Counted from the stretch's first letter, positions 1-12,268 are shown. The stretch is DNA of 64,000 nucleotides from Maratus speciosus (GCA_963932465.1 OZ010790.1:352495087-352559086); one strand, 5' to 3'. The notes: generated by a model not told the origin, from the sequence alone. Made by a program: numbers and translations.

Positions 1-150
1 TTCAGCGATACGTGCCATGAAGTCCTCAGATGATGTAACAGGTGTCTCTTACACCAGAGACTTAAGATATCCCCAGAGATAGAAATCCAGAGGGGTTTGC
101 TTCGAAGATCGCGGTGGCCACTGTATGGTGCCAAATGGAACGCGTTCCCG
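1..150 (-). pseudogene. IS630/mariner-like transposase C-terminal fragment
   Basis: On the minus strand a broken frame reads PLDFYLWGYLKSLV, then a stop, then ETPVTSSEDFMARIAE. The 'P(L)DF(Y/F)LWGYLK' block is the region around the last catalytic acidic residue in a large group of arthropod IS630/Tc1-mariner-superfamily transposases. The fragment is cut by the window edge and by an in-frame stop, so it is a relic. It abuts a plus-strand tail of the same type of transposase, implying an inversion near 150-160. The exact family is an inference from memory of this motif. Confidence 0.6.
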
Positions 151-161
151 ATTCTATGCAG

Positions 162-398
162 TGCAGATGTGAAGCCTGCATTACGGTTAATGGGGCACAT
201 TTTCAGCACTTGTTATGAGTTGTAACATTTTTCATTTGTGTTTTGTACGTTGATTAACTGTTTTGTAAAATAAAGGTATTTTCACACTGTTTGTAGTTTT
301 TTCTTTGCGTCAAGGTCATGATGCATTTGCGTAATTCTTGCCCCTCATAACCTGACACGCCCACATGTGCCTTTTGGACATGACCTTTTGAAACACGC
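162..398 (+). pseudogene. IS630/mariner-like transposase tail plus 3' terminal repeat
   Basis: Positions 162-218 read CRCEACITVNGAHFQHLL followed by TGA. A closing '(N)GGHFEHLL'-type motif is the usual C-terminus of the same transposase group as the minus-strand fragment to the left. About 180 bp downstream the sequence ends in GACCTTTTGAAACACGCT next to TA (399-400). This resembles the inner-to-outer end of a terminal inverted repeat of such elements, with TA as target site. No opposite end is visible. Confidence 0.55.
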
Positions 399-399
399 T

Positions 400-1560
400 A
401 TATATGCTTCATAGAAACTGATTTCTGAAAGCTTGGAATATGTAAAACAAAGTTTATAGTTCATTTTATGAAGCCGTTTTTGATTATCCGTAAAAAACTG
501 CACGAATTCTATTCTATTTGCTACGATTAACAATAAATTAAACAGCAGGAGTTCCAAACGCTTAACCTTCTTAGTGTCTAAACGGCCGAATTAATTCCCG
601 TTTTGAATCTTTAAGTAAAATTTTAGTAAAAATCGAAATGCGGTTTATAAAGTAGTGCAAATTATATATGAGAAATTTCAATATATATTCTATTACAACA
701 TTCTCGCAGAAATCACTAATATCAGCGGAAATATATTACAATTTTACACGCGTAATACAAACTATTCTAAATAAAATATTTATGGTGATCCTTCATCTTC
801 AACAAATATGAGAACATACCACCAAACTATGATTTTCTTACATTCTACTTCTATGAATAGGAATTTATATCCGAACTAAATCCTGAGAAAAGAAATGTAC
901 GTCGCGAAGCATCTATAAAACGAATAGTAAAATGTAACTTTTCTATACAGTACATTCCGTAATATGTTTTTTGATCATCTCCTATGATACAGAAACTATA
1001 ATTTTGAAATATATAATTGAATATATATAATTGAAATATATAATTTTATCTAATGGATCAACTATTATTTTCAAATTAATTTATTTATAGAAATACATAT
1101 ATTTACATAATTTTAAGATTACGTTGTAATTACATTGTAATAACATTTACTTATTTTTTCTGCCTTATTCAAAATAATATGCCGATATTTCCAATTAAAG
1201 TGTCATAGAAAATTGTAAAAATTAATTAAGTGGATTAAAAATCTATAAAATGTATTAGAAAGAAATCTAAAAATTTTATTTTGTTTAAGTAAGTGTAATT
1301 TTGGTATATTAAAACTGATATTTTTATAGGAGAAAGACTGCAAAATTAATGAAAAAGAAAAGCTCATAGTAATAATTTGTATTTAAATAAATGCAGGAGT
1401 TACCAGTAGTTACATATATCACAAAACACAAGGTACCTATAAATTAGTTTCCGAGATTTAATGGTATATTTAACAAATTAATTTTGAATATTTACAACAA
1501 ATCACACATCACATTGAACGCAAACTAACCTAGTTTGTCTTATAAATTTTCGATATGTGC
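400..1560. other. AT-rich sequence without recognised features
   Basis: Simple AT-rich DNA with short TA-rich runs (for example near 1005-1050). No open frame has protein-like composition, and I see no terminal repeat or tRNA-like motif. Confidence 0.5.
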
Positions 1561-1568
1561 CCCTTTAG

Positions 1569-1760
1569 CTAAACATCCAACCTAACGGCAAATTCTTCCC
1601 ACACTTCGGTTATAACTTCCGGAGTAATGGAAGCAATACCCTCTTCAATTCTGTGTCTGAACTCTGACAAACCATTGGGTAGCGGCGCACAGTTGTCCCA
1701 GATCGCGATTAGGTGGCCAAAAATCAATTCTGGCTTTGCTAGTGGTTGCATATGATTCAT
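1569..1760 (-). pseudogene. IS630/mariner-like transposase C-terminal remnant
   Basis: A minus-strand frame of about 63 residues contains FRHRIEEGIASITPEVITEV and then WEEFAVRLDV. The pattern 'L(R)xRIxxAIxxITPEMLxxVWxExxxRLDVC' is typical of the extreme C-terminus of arthropod IS630-like transposases, where it precedes a final GxHxEHL. The N-terminal part gives way to unrelated sequence, so only about the last 45 residues look genuine. No terminal repeats are seen nearby. Confidence 0.55.
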
Positions 1761-1769
1761 TTTTGATTT

Positions 1770-2490
1770 TGTAATATTCTAAATGATATTGCATTGTGAT
1801 TTTAAACTAAATGTAATTGGGGTTCCGGGGGAGAAGATAGAGGGGGTCGCAATAGAGGGGGCAAGTTTGTATTAAATTTTAATTTTCTTTTCTTACAGCA
1901 TTTCTTTTACAGAAATGAGAATTTTCCACTTTTCATTATGGTGAATATTTTCACTTTTTTAAGACAAATCATCTAATTCAGTATCCCCTGAAATTTAACC
2001 TCCCCCCTCTCTCCTTCCCTCACTGAAAATATACAGGTTAAAATTGTATTTTTCCCCTTTTTAATGGTATTGCAAAGTAACAATAAAGAGTATAATCAAT
2101 CAATAAAATACATAAATAACAGTAATAAACAAATATTGACTTTTTATTTTTTCCTTAAATTTAAAGCTAATATTCCAATTATATACAATCTTGAAGAAAT
2201 AAAAATGATATTAGAAATTTTTACTTTGTTCTTATATTTTTTTTAAACGAAGGAATTGCATTTATAGGTTATTACGATACATCACAATGTAGGAGATCGT
2301 ACAATAATGCATAATAATAATACATACATGTTAAATTTATCAGCAGTATACTTGTACAGTGTTTATACACATTTTCCACATATTTTATGCTGCTGAACGC
2401 AATTTGAGTGTATTAGTTTCAGTACATTAGTACCGATTTTTGCGTTTATATTTATGTTCAGTATATTCTCTCTTGATGAACCAACACCCG
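1770..2490. other. AT-rich sequence without recognised features
   Basis: Contains short G-rich (around 1820-1860) and C-rich (around 2000-2025) stretches and low-complexity A/T. I see no coding signal. Confidence 0.45.
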
Positions 2491-2494
2491 TAAG

Positions 2495-2815
2495 GTATGG
2501 TGACGTCACGTCGACGTCGTTGTGAAGTCACACTGTGACTTTGTGGCCGTCGATGTGACGTCACATAACTTCGATGTGAAGTCAGAGTGACTAGAATGTG
2601 AAGTCGTTATGGCCGTTTTAGAGCCCGTTTGTGACGTCACTTTGTGACCACTTTGTAAAATCACGGTGTGACAAATTTGTGAAGAATGTGTCATTTGTGA
2701 CTATTTAGGCAATAAATTGGTGACGTACTTGTGACGAAAGTGACAATGCTTTCAAGTCACATTGTGACCAATTTGTGAGATATGTGTCATTTGTAACGAA
2801 ATTTTCATTAACACT
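2495..2815. repeat. Degenerate GTGACGTCAC-type repeat patch
   Basis: GTGACGTCAC, GTGAAGTCAC, TTTGTGACC and similar variants recur every 10-20 bp over about 300 bp. GTGACGTCAC is itself a palindrome. The same word cluster recurs at 7240-7500, where it borders a transposon-protein remnant, so both are probably subterminal repeat arrays of one DNA transposon family. The open frames here are products of the repeat, not genes. Confidence 0.6.
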
Positions 2816-2819
2816 GATA

Positions 2820-3395
2820 ATTTTGTGACGGTTTCTTGACGATTCTCTAACAATTTAAAAGAAACAGGATCGTCTGAAATTATAATTACAGCATCCCATC
2901 TTTCTGTTAGATTCAATTTGGTGTCTAAAATCGTATACTCACAATTTATTAACAAATACTATATAATATGTATAAATAGCCACATTTAGTATAGAGACTA
3001 TCTTCTAAATTAAAGTTAAAAATTCAATTTCCTTCACATGCCTTACAACTGTAACAGATTGTGTTCTTTTCAATATTTGAAGAATATTTCCTTTTAAAAA
3101 TATTTATACATATCACCCGTACATGCTGAAAATTGCACAGCATTAATTTAATTTATAACTTACACACATGGACTATTTTCCGTTGCAGTAGTACGCCAGG
3201 AGAAAAGAAAAAAAAAGGTTTTTTATTTCTCGCACTTTGTAGTAGCTTATTGAGACTTTTTTGTCTTTGAGTATTTTTGCACTCTCTTTAAAAGCTTTTA
3301 CTCACTTTAACATCCAAAGGCATAAGCACACATCTAAAAATATACAGCTTGCCAATATTTCTTATCAATAACGCTGATGTTCAAGCAAAATTATT
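2820..3395. other. AT-rich sequence without recognised features
   Basis: No gene, terminal repeat or tRNA-like motif seen. One short A-run lies near 3208. Confidence 0.4.
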
Positions 3396-3545
3396 TTCTG
3401 TTGTAATTTTTCCAACTGAGTGAGAAAGTGTCCAGATCAGGATTCAAACTAGGGACCTTTGGCGCAAGCTGCCAATGCTCTGTAAACTGATCTTTCCTGT
3501 ATAAATCTTACTGACACAATTCACCCAGTGAATGTGAATCTATAC
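3395..3545 (-). mobile_element. tRNA-headed SINE, minus strand
   Basis: Read on the minus strand this gives GGGTGAATTGTGTC, a tRNA-like block with GAGCATTGGCAGCTTG, a B-box-like TAGTTTGAATCC, then TTCTCACTCAGTTGGAAAA. The same order of blocks occurs on the plus strand at 3645-3795. The closing 'TTTTCRCTCAGTTGG' motif also follows the tRNA-like heads near 12340 and 46585, which suggests one SINE superfamily. No poly-A tail or clear target duplication was identified. Confidence 0.6.
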
Positions 3546-3644
3546 TTAACATTATTATAAAACCATATATAGTAATACTTTAATTATTTTTCCTACTACT
3601 CGTAAGAATAACAGATACTACTCGTATGAATATATAACAATAGT

Positions 3645-3795
3645 TCCCTGGGTGAATTGTGTCCGCAAATTTGACCGGGATAGCTCAGTTAGCCGAGCAT
3701 TGGCAGCTCAAGTCTCTGGGTCTCAAGTCAGTCAAGGGTCTCTGGTTCAATTCCTGACCTAAACAATTTTCACTCAGTTAGGAAAATTAAAGCTC
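3645..3795 (+). mobile_element. tRNA-headed SINE, plus strand
   Basis: Starts with TCCCTGGGTGAATTGTGTCC, then GACCGGGATAGCTCAGTTAG, a good A box (TAGCTCAGTTAG). A B-box-like GGTTCAATTCC follows, then AATTTTCACTCAGTTAGG. The spacing between the boxes is longer than in a real tRNA because of a duplicated 'TCTCTGGGTCTCAAGTCAG'-like segment, so this is a SINE head and not a functional tRNA gene. It lies in inverted orientation about 100 bp from the SINE at 3395-3545. Confidence 0.6.
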
Positions 3796-4104
3796 GTTTG
3801 ATTAATTTGCCAATTAAAATCATTCTGTTAAAGTTAATATAGATTTATCTTTTGATAATACCACGTGCAGTTTATGCGTATAATATTTGTAACATACTGA
3901 TTTCAGCTGAAAATCTTCAGTATAAATGAAGGCGATGCAACAACTTCTGGCATTACGCATTGGTACTTCCTTATTATAGTGGCCTGTGCATGCATGATTA
4001 CACCAAGTTTTCAGTTCAATTTTGCCACAGTCATAGTTAAACTTATATACGTATATATATATATATCTAATATATAGGTCTTATATATGTTGTACATGTC
4101 ATAT

Positions 4105-5160
4105 AGGGTAGATATGCCGGTGATGGACATCCTTAAAACATTTCTTTAAAAATTATTTTTAATTAAAAGTTGTAATTATTATATTCCAGTTTTTTTACAG
4201 CATTATATTAATCTATCAATAATATTTAACTATTCTCATAGTCTCATTTCCCAATACTAATGAAAACTTTTATTGTAAATAACAAAAATATATCAAAACA
4301 CCCAAAATTCCAGTAATGGTCAACCTCTGTTCCAGTAATGGACACTCTCTCTTCCAGTAATGAACTCTCTCTGTTCCAGTAATGGACACCCCACAAAAAG
4401 TAGTACATATAATTGTTTTTATGACTGAATTTAGAACCAGAATTTAATAAACGCATACTAATGAAACATAATAGATTTTTTTTTTCAAATAAATTTAACA
4501 GTTAGGGTATCAATAATTAATAAAATATATGTGATAATTATGAAAGAAGTAATTCCGCAGGTTGAATGTTTTACATATTAAATAAAATAATTTCAAAATA
4601 AAAGTGCAACTCAGTTTGAGGCCACTGATCTGCAGATTTACTAGTTTCACTACTACTATAAATATAAATGTAATTTATTATATTAGATTTTCTTGAGGGG
4701 GGGGGGGGGGATCAGAGATGATTAAGAAACATTTAAGACAGGAAATAACAGACTTATTTTCACTTCAGTAACCTTTTTTTTTATTGAGAGGGATCTAGCC
4801 TTATGAACTCCTCTTTTCCCTATGCCCTTAAACAATATTCTCTGATTCCTGATTTATTTTATTGATTTCCAGATTATAAAATATCTAAGGCTGAGTTATA
4901 AAAAAATAATTTCATTAAAATATTGAAAATTTTACTAACCACACAAAATTAACTAAAAGTAGCTATTTATTAAAAAAATGGTGTTATTACATTCTGGAAA
5001 GTGCAATTTAAATACGTATTAAATTTAATGACAGGTTTTCATTTAAGTCAAAAGATTTTTATGTATCGTGAACATTACTGAAATTGCATTTTTAGCAATG
5101 TCAACATGGGATGTCCATTCCTGGAAATCGAGTAAGTGTTCTAGGAATGGACACGGGTCT
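4105..5160. mobile_element. Non-autonomous DNA element with repeated 'AGTAATGGACAC' motif
   Basis: GGTGATGGACATCC at 4119-4132 is matched in inverted orientation by GGATGTCCATTCC at 5109-5121. Inside the left end, CCAGTAATGGACAC-like words recur at about 4309, 4332, 4355 and 4375, and GGAATGGACAC closes the right side near 5140. This is a terminal-repeat element with a repeated subterminal word, built like those at 18.0-18.9 kb and 48.6 kb. No transposase remains. The outer ends and target duplication are uncertain. A poly-G run lies at about 4697-4710. Confidence 0.45.
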
Positions 5161-5169
5161 TAAAACCTT

Positions 5170-7235
5170 AACAATAAAAGAGATTTCTAAATGGCCATTA
5201 GTATATAATATTCAAAGTTTTCTATTACTAAGAAAACAGAAACATGGAAATTTTGCAAGAAAATAAAGAATATATAAATTTATTCAATGAATTACGCTCT
5301 TAACATGTTCATTAAGATTTTCACTGAAAAACCGTGGAACTTCGAAATATTATTTTCTGTATCCGGATTGCTTTGATTAAGTGAGTCGACAATAACGCAG
5401 ATTACAAAACAGGAAGTTAAAAAAAAAAAAAAAAAAAGCTAAATCATTTATTATGAATATTATGTTTTTATAAATCAAAAACATTCAAGGGTGTTGATTA
5501 CTTGCACACTTATCTTATATAACATTCATACGTTTTATTATGTGATATGCTTCATATATATGCCTTATACAGGTCTCACACATTACTAAATTTCGTCATA
5601 TACATTATAAAATGTTATGCACATAAATTTTAAATAGCTCTAAATCAAGAATTATTTTAAGCTCTATTTGATGTTAAAATTACTGGGATGTTCAAATACA
5701 TCATTTTAAGCATATAAAAACAAAAATTAAGTATTGAAAAATATTGGCTATAAGATATCTTTTTTATGTTTGCAACAAACAGAAAATTACAAACTTCTCA
5801 TAATACTGTCAATTTTTTTTAACACAAAATTTTATTATGAAAATGTGATTTTAACCATATAGTTTTAAAAAGGAAAACAAATGTGATTAAAATGCAATTT
5901 AAATGAATGATATTAACCATCTGGTTAAAATTGTTGACATATTGTGATTTTGTTCAACAAAATAAACATTAAATTTATTGAATTTATTAAGTTTATTGAA
6001 CTGATAAAAGTTAAATTGATGACATTTATTGCTTGTATAACATGTTTTGTATGAAATTAACTAAAATACGTTATGAAAGAAAGCAGGAAAATAATTTTTT
6101 CTTACCCATTTCTTATCGTCCTATAACTATATTCGTAGTTTCTATATTCTACATCGTCCTGTGTAACTGCATTTTGAAAATGCAAATAGGGAAAGTTTTT
6201 CGAAGAATCATATCCGAATTCCAGTACAATGACATTGGCGAGCTCTATTAACTAACGCCACTGACACTGTAGTTTTTCGGACTGCTATTTTATGTAAAAT
6301 ATCTCTTGGCCGCAATCTTGTACAACTTTTGTAAAATTATAAAATTCCGTACCAACTGTAAACATTCATATCACAGCTACACTATTCTATAGCTCCCGCC
6401 TCTATTTGAAAGAATAAATACAGTCGTAATCACCGCAAACGATAATTTCGGAGCAGATGTTTCAATTTGTTTATTTGTCCCCGTAGATAAACGCGTAATA
6501 CATTTATGAGAGTGTTTCTGAGTAAAGTTTTCTGTTTGAATTTTTTTTTTATGCATTTTATTTTTGCTTTCAATTAGTTTCAATATAATTCGAGATAAAA
6601 TGGGTTATAAAAGTGTCTTTTTTGTAAATTATAAAAACGATATTAGTCATACTTAGGGAATATGAAATGAAACATTATATATATTTTTAAAGTATATAAA
6701 ATCAATTTAATGGACAATAATGGAAGGTCTTCTAAAAAGAGTTATAGTTTGTATCACATGTAATAAATACGAAATGTGTTATAATAAAAGATGTGTTATA
6801 AAAATAAAATTATCGGGAAAGGAAGTTTTTTCTTTATAATCATTTTATTTTCTATAATTTCCTGTAGAATAAAACAGCTTGAAAAATAACTATTTTTTTT
6901 AAAGAGAAATTTCTAGGGGAAAATAAAAATATGAATACATATGTCATGCGTTTTGCATATATTTTGTATATTGTATTATACATTCAGAAAATGTTAATTT
7001 TATTCAAAAAGTCAGAAACGAATAACAGTACTTATTTTAAAAGAGTCACTTAAACTAGTTAAACATTAACAAAAAAGGAAAATATTATTGAAAGTATAAA
7101 AGTGACTTTATTTATTATAATAAAGTATAGTACAAAATTAATCCGATCCAAGCTCTCAAATGCACTAAGACGGCCTGTTTAAAATATTTCTCTTCATTTT
7201 CAAAGATTTTTGTAATTCACACTGTGATTATATAA
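5170..7235. other. Long AT-rich stretch without recognised features
   Basis: Includes an A-run near 5420. Open frames of 68-72 codons here have no recognisable motifs and AT-driven composition. I see no terminal repeats. Confidence 0.45.
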
Positions 7236-7237
7236 TA

Positions 7238-7500
7238 AGGTGGTTTTTTGTCACATATGTAAGGTGACGTGCGTTACATGCATTGACATAACAGTGATGT
7301 CACAATTTTTTTAAATTGCCAGAAAAATATTTTTTACAGTAAACAACACATTTTGAAGAATTTTTGTATTTTTTTAAAGTTCTCTAAGAAATTCACATCT
7401 CAGTCACAATGTGACATCACTGAGTGGTGGCATTTAGGTCACAGATGTGACGTGACCACAGTGACTTACAGTGACGTCACAATGACGTCACGGTGACCAT
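7238..7500. repeat. Second GTGACGTCAC-type repeat patch
   Basis: Repeated words include AAGGTGACGTGCG, CAGTGATGTCAC, CAATGTGACATCAC, CAGATGTGACGTGACC, GTGACGTCACAATGACGTCA and CGGTGACC. They match the vocabulary of the patch at 2495-2815. The patch runs directly into the minus-strand protein remnant at 7500-7760, so it probably forms the subterminal part of that element. Confidence 0.6.
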
Positions 7501-7765
7501 GCATGCTATGAGGGCAGTAATCAGCAAGCATTGCTGCATTCCATTGTGATCGATAATGGGGTTCCATAGCAGAAATTTGTTGGTGAAATCGTTCACCATG
7601 CTCGTCGCTAATTGCTTCCATATTATCTGGGAAAACTCACTGTGAGAGTGCAAGAGATGAAGCTTTAATGACATGTGAAAATTTAGCTTGTTAAAATTGT
7701 TTATCATATTTTGGACTATACACTTGTAATTTGTAATTCTGTTATTCCCTGAGAAATTATGTACG
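7500..7765 (-). pseudogene. Transposon-protein remnant with SDEHGERFHQ motif
   Basis: Two minus-strand frames joined by a frame change encode NYKCIVQNMINNFNKLNFHM and SLKLHLLHSHSE, then PDNMEAISDEHGERFHQQIS. I recognise 'LHSHLDxFPxNxxxxSDEHGERFHQDI' as a block found in many repetitive arthropod proteins of transposon origin; I cannot name the superfamily with confidence. The frame change and lack of a start mark it as a relic. The GTGACGTCAC patch lies immediately downstream on this strand. Confidence 0.5.
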
Positions 7766-7794
7766 ACGTCCATAAATGAAAGCCATCAAACTTC

Positions 7795-8250
7795 AGATTC
7801 AGGTATATCTTGATAAATATAGGGCTGATTATGTTTTGGTGTAAATCTCGAAACAGGTGACGCTACTATGCTTAATTTTACATGATTTCCGCAATAGCAC
7901 TATCGCAAGAACAAATGCACGAATTTTCATCGAATTTCAGATACAGTTAGACAAAGACACAAGTTGTTCCTGACAAGGGTTTGGTGTTAATTGCCCAATT
8001 GATGGCACTGCTGTGCGCATTTTTCCACATTTTTGCAATAGATCTACCTCAAAAACTAAGGCACGGAATTTAATCAAACTTCAGGTTCAGTCAGACATTA
8101 ATTAACACAAGTTGTTGCTGATTAGGTATTAATGTAAATCGGCCAACAGGTGGCTCTGCTATGCTGCATTTTTCGGGATTTACACCATTTTAGCATGCAT
8201 ATCTTAAGAACTAATGCAGGAAATTTCATATCTTTAGAATCCTCATGATG
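7795..8250. repeat. Degenerate ~145 bp tandem repeat, three units
   Basis: Variants of TGTAAATCGGCCAACAGGTG followed by a 'GCTNTGCTGCATTTTT' word start near 7840, 7982 and 8131, about 142 and 149 bp apart. Each is followed by an 'AGAACTAATGCA..GAATTTCAT' word. A fourth, separated unit lies at about 8700-8830 (GTTTTGCTGTAAATCACACA and GCTGTGCAGCATTTTTCC). The units are well diverged, so the array is old. I see no coding function. Confidence 0.5.
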
Positions 8251-8259
8251 GGCATAGAT

Positions 8260-11200
8260 TGCCATTTAATGTTGGCACTTTGTCAGTGAAATTTGTAGTA
8301 TTAACATGTTTGAGATAGAAGAAAGTTTTGAGATTGTTACATCCGACTAGTTGTTTCGTCTGCTGCATTTGTTACTTTAAAAACTTCTAAATTTCTACTA
8401 ACACACGCTGAAATCCACCCTCCCCCACTTCCCGGCGATTTGAATGTTTAAAACTTGTATTTACAAAAATAAAACCATCTATTAAAAAATGCATATTATA
8501 ATTAATTAGTTTATTTAATTTGTAGGTCCTTTCCTTTTTTTTTATTTTGGTCCTTGAAAGTCCTTAAAAGTCCTTAATTTTTATTTAAAGAAATGTGTAC
8601 GTACCCTGTATTATTCTATCTATATATATATATCTATTTCTGATTTTTCCTTCCCCTGCAAAAAGTGTTAAAGTTAAAACCCTGTAAAAAGATAAAGTAG
8701 TCCTTCATATGCATTGGTGCGGATTATGTTTTGCTGTAAATCACACAACAGGCTGTAAATGACACAATGCTGCTGTGCAGCATTTTTCCCATGAGCGAAA
8801 CATATCTTATTGGCGCCTAGATGTATTATAAGTAGCAGATATTTATTCACTTTCAGGGTCATTACACTGTAGAAACAAAGTACTTTAAAAGGCAATAAAA
8901 TACAAGTAGTATAATGAGATGTATTTAAACACAAATATCTCTGAAACGGAAATCAACTTCACGTTTTTGTGAATATTTCCTAAATTCCCAAGGTTATGGT
9001 TACTTAAATCTGTTAAAATTTTCCAAGAAAAAATTTCTTGTTTATCAGTGTAATCAATCAGCTAAATTTTTCCACCCTCCCCCCCCCCCAGACACACACA
9101 TACACATGAAATCTCCCCTTTTTCCATTTTCCCCTATAGCAAGGAAAATCTAAAAATAATATTATTATTTTTTAAGTTTTCGACATCTATTTACTATGAA
9201 TTAATAATAAAATCTTTCAATTGATTAATTAGATTGCTTTTATAATTTACCCCCCCACCCTTCTTTGTCACTCTCTATTACACAGAGAATATTACCTTCG
9301 AAATTCCAGAATCTGCCTTTGTTACTTTATTTTGGTAATATTAAATAAATAATTACCTTTCTAATTTTCTAATATATTTGAAGTTTCCACTTTTTAATGT
9401 TTTCTCAAAGAAATTACACATGTTCTTTGGTTTTCTTCAGAGAATGTGTAGGAAGCTCTCCCCTTCTACAGGAAGAGGGGTAGCGGGTCTGTGAAATGAA
9501 GAGATCCCATTGACTACTCAATGTGGGGTTATACTTCTGCACCTATGTCGAGTTTCAGGTCAACACATTACTCGCGAATAGTAAAAGTGCAAAAGGTGGA
9601 CTGCACATATAATTCCATATGGAAATCTATGTAAATAAGTGTTTACATTAAAGTATTCATTAAAATTTAAATGTGCATAGAAATTAATATAAAATAATTA
9701 ATATATATGTATATACATATAGATATAAATTAATTGAATAGATAACTTTAAATAGGTATTTTTTTAAATAAGGTCAAATTTTAATATTATTTTTGATATA
9801 AACGAACAAAAACACGGGAAAAATTCTAAAATGAATAAAAAAATATATATATAAATAAAAGAAATATCCCCAACTCTTAAGCCCTCCCCATCCCCCGCGA
9901 ATTAAAAAAAAGGGAAATTGGCAGTGTTATGTTAATTAGAATGTTATTTATATTATATAAACATTATATAAACACTGACAATTTTGGGCCAGTGCAAAAA
10001 TTAGATTGACTTTAAACCCGATTACTGATTTTGGACTAATACTTGCAATATCCGATGTCCAACTTCAAACTATTGATTCTCACAAAGTCGCAAAAAGTCG
10101 CAATAAATCTCTTGTGATATGCTTTTAGAAGGTTCATTCTACATTTTGTACTATAAAAGTCCGAGAAACTCGGAAGGACTTTTTTTGTATATCACTTTTT
10201 ACGTACAAAAATTCCTTAGAACTATGTATTTAAAAAAAAAAATCCTGTCTTTTAAATTTTTGAGATTTTTGCAATCAAAATATCAAATTAAATATGTCAT
10301 GTAATGTTGTTTCAGATAATTGCAAAGAAAAAAATAACAAACTATCAGAAAAGGTCTTAGTTAGTGTGTGAATGCAGCGAATTTGCCTGAAATTCACTCA
10401 ACAGCAGAAAACGCTCAAAACTCCCAACTTCACTTAAGCAATGCGAATTCATGGGAGCTTATAAAACCAAAATACTAAAGAATATAAATCTTTAGATATT
10501 TTTAAATACTGTGCAATTTATTTCATTTCGAAATACGAAACTTCGATTTTCTGATTTTTGGCCACATAATCGCGATTTCGGACCACTGTGCGAAGGAACG
10601 TAGACACTATATTTTATAAAACACTAAAGGAAGAAATCGCATGGCTGTAACTGCTTTTAAATGACCAGCTGAAGAATAATGATTTATGCTCTGGAATTGC
10701 CATTTTGCGTATGTGGCACTGCATGCGAGTAAATAACAAAAGAGTACTCGGGCATGGGCTTATCTGAAACATTTTGAGTTACTCATTATTTGGACCATGA
10801 ACTAACACTCTACGACGGTTATATTTGATACTATTGATATTTTTAACCGGGGCATTATTTTATGTACACCCTGTATATTTTACAAAAGCTCATAGGAGGT
10901 GATGTGGCCTAAGACACCGACAATATTTGTGATTTTTATAGTATGGATTTATCTTACCAGAGCTTCAATTTTGCTATAGTGATGTTCCGGCCAAAGAATC
11001 TGGTACCGCGTCAAGTAACATGAAATTCTACATCCACGTGAATTAATATATGACCCGTACTTCTCCACTTTCGAGTCTTCACAATTAGCGTTCAAATTTT
11101 ATATTATTAGATAGTGTCAAATACAAATTCTGTTTATAAAAGCCCTCCATAATATTCGTTGCTGACACCAGCCTAAATTTCGACTGGTTTTTAACACTAA

Positions 11201-11820
11201 AGTATCCGAAATTACCGCATGATATAGATTAGATATGAATGATACGTACCATCTTTAGCTCTCAAATACACAATATTATATCTTCTTATTGAATTCTTTG
11301 ATTTCGAAAAACGACGACATTTTTGTAGTAAAAATTATAAAATCGTTTTCAGTTTTTTCATATGCTCATGGTGCCTCGAAGACGTCAGTTAGATTTTAAT
11401 TTAAATTGTATCTAAAATAAAAATGTAAGGATTTAATTGATTCGGTGTGTATCATTTGAATTAAATGAAATGATAAATACCATTTATCTTTTTTCCTCAG
11501 ATCGTTGAAAATACTTTGCAGTTTGTTAAATTACGGTAGCATAAAGTACTTTACTGTGCCACTCTAAATTATTTAAGAATTGCAGTATTGCGCATGCCTG
11601 CGGATTCATTGTTAATTTATATAGTCAGTTATTGGTGTTTGACAAAGTCTCTGATAAGACAAAAATATCAGGTTATTTTATTTTTAAAAAATTGACTAAC
11701 CTTATTTCTAAATTTACATTTTAAGAAATTTTTCATGCAGTTTAAAAGTTTAAATTATTTTTTTATATTTTTGAAATAAATTTTTAAAGATGAGATTCAA
11801 TTAATATGAAACATCTTAAT
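8260..11820. other. AT-rich stretch with scattered C-rich runs
   Basis: Holds the separated repeat unit near 8700-8830, C-runs near 9078-9090 and 9250, and a short hairpin GTCCGAGAAACTCGGAAGGAC at about 10160 followed by a T-run. Near 10865, TACACCCTGTATA resembles an IS630/mariner-type end, but no partner end was found. No coding sequence is supported. Confidence 0.4.
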
Positions 11821-11860
11821 ATTATACGAATTTTTGAATATTTCCAACTGAGCGAAAAAA

Positions 11861-11932
11861 TGCCCAGGCTGGGAATCGAACCCAGATCCTTGGCTTACAA
11901 GGCCAATGCTTTTCCGTTTAAGCTAACTGGGC
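11861..11932 (-). tRNA. tRNA-Thr(UGU)-like sequence, possibly a SINE head
   Basis: On the minus strand 72 nt fold into a cloverleaf. The acceptor stem GCCCAG pairs with CTGGGC (six of seven pairs), the D stem is GCTT/AAGC, and the anticodon stem is TTGGC/GCCAA with loop CTTGTAA (anticodon TGT). The T arm is CTGGG-TTCGATT-CCCAG and an A follows. A and B boxes are intact. It sits inside the long inverted repeat and is followed by the 'TTTTTTCGCTCAGTTGG' tail shared with SINEs in this window. It may therefore be a SINE head and not an expressed tRNA gene. Confidence 0.55.
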
Positions 11933-12268
11933 CGACAACCAGCCAGCATATTTCGCTCAGAAAACCTTATTGGTAGAAAATCTGGTCTGTCATGTAGACA
12001 GCTCAACAGAATAAACCGCAGGTAAAGGAACTCCATATAAACGATGGATACGCAGATGAACTATTTTTTCGCTCAGTTGGAAATATTCAAAAATTCGTAT
12101 GATAACTTTACCAATCAGTTTGATTGTGTTAAAATAATAGTTCATCTGCGTATCCATCGTTTATATGGAGTTCCTTTACCTGCGGTTTATTCTGTTGAGC
12201 TGTCTACATGACAGACCAGATTTTCTACCAATAAGGTTTTCTGAGCGAAATATGCTGGCTGGTTGTCG

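Noticed and set aside
10155..10195. Bacterial-type terminator hairpin with T-run
   Set aside because: The hairpin is real, but the context is animal repeat DNA with no gene upstream.
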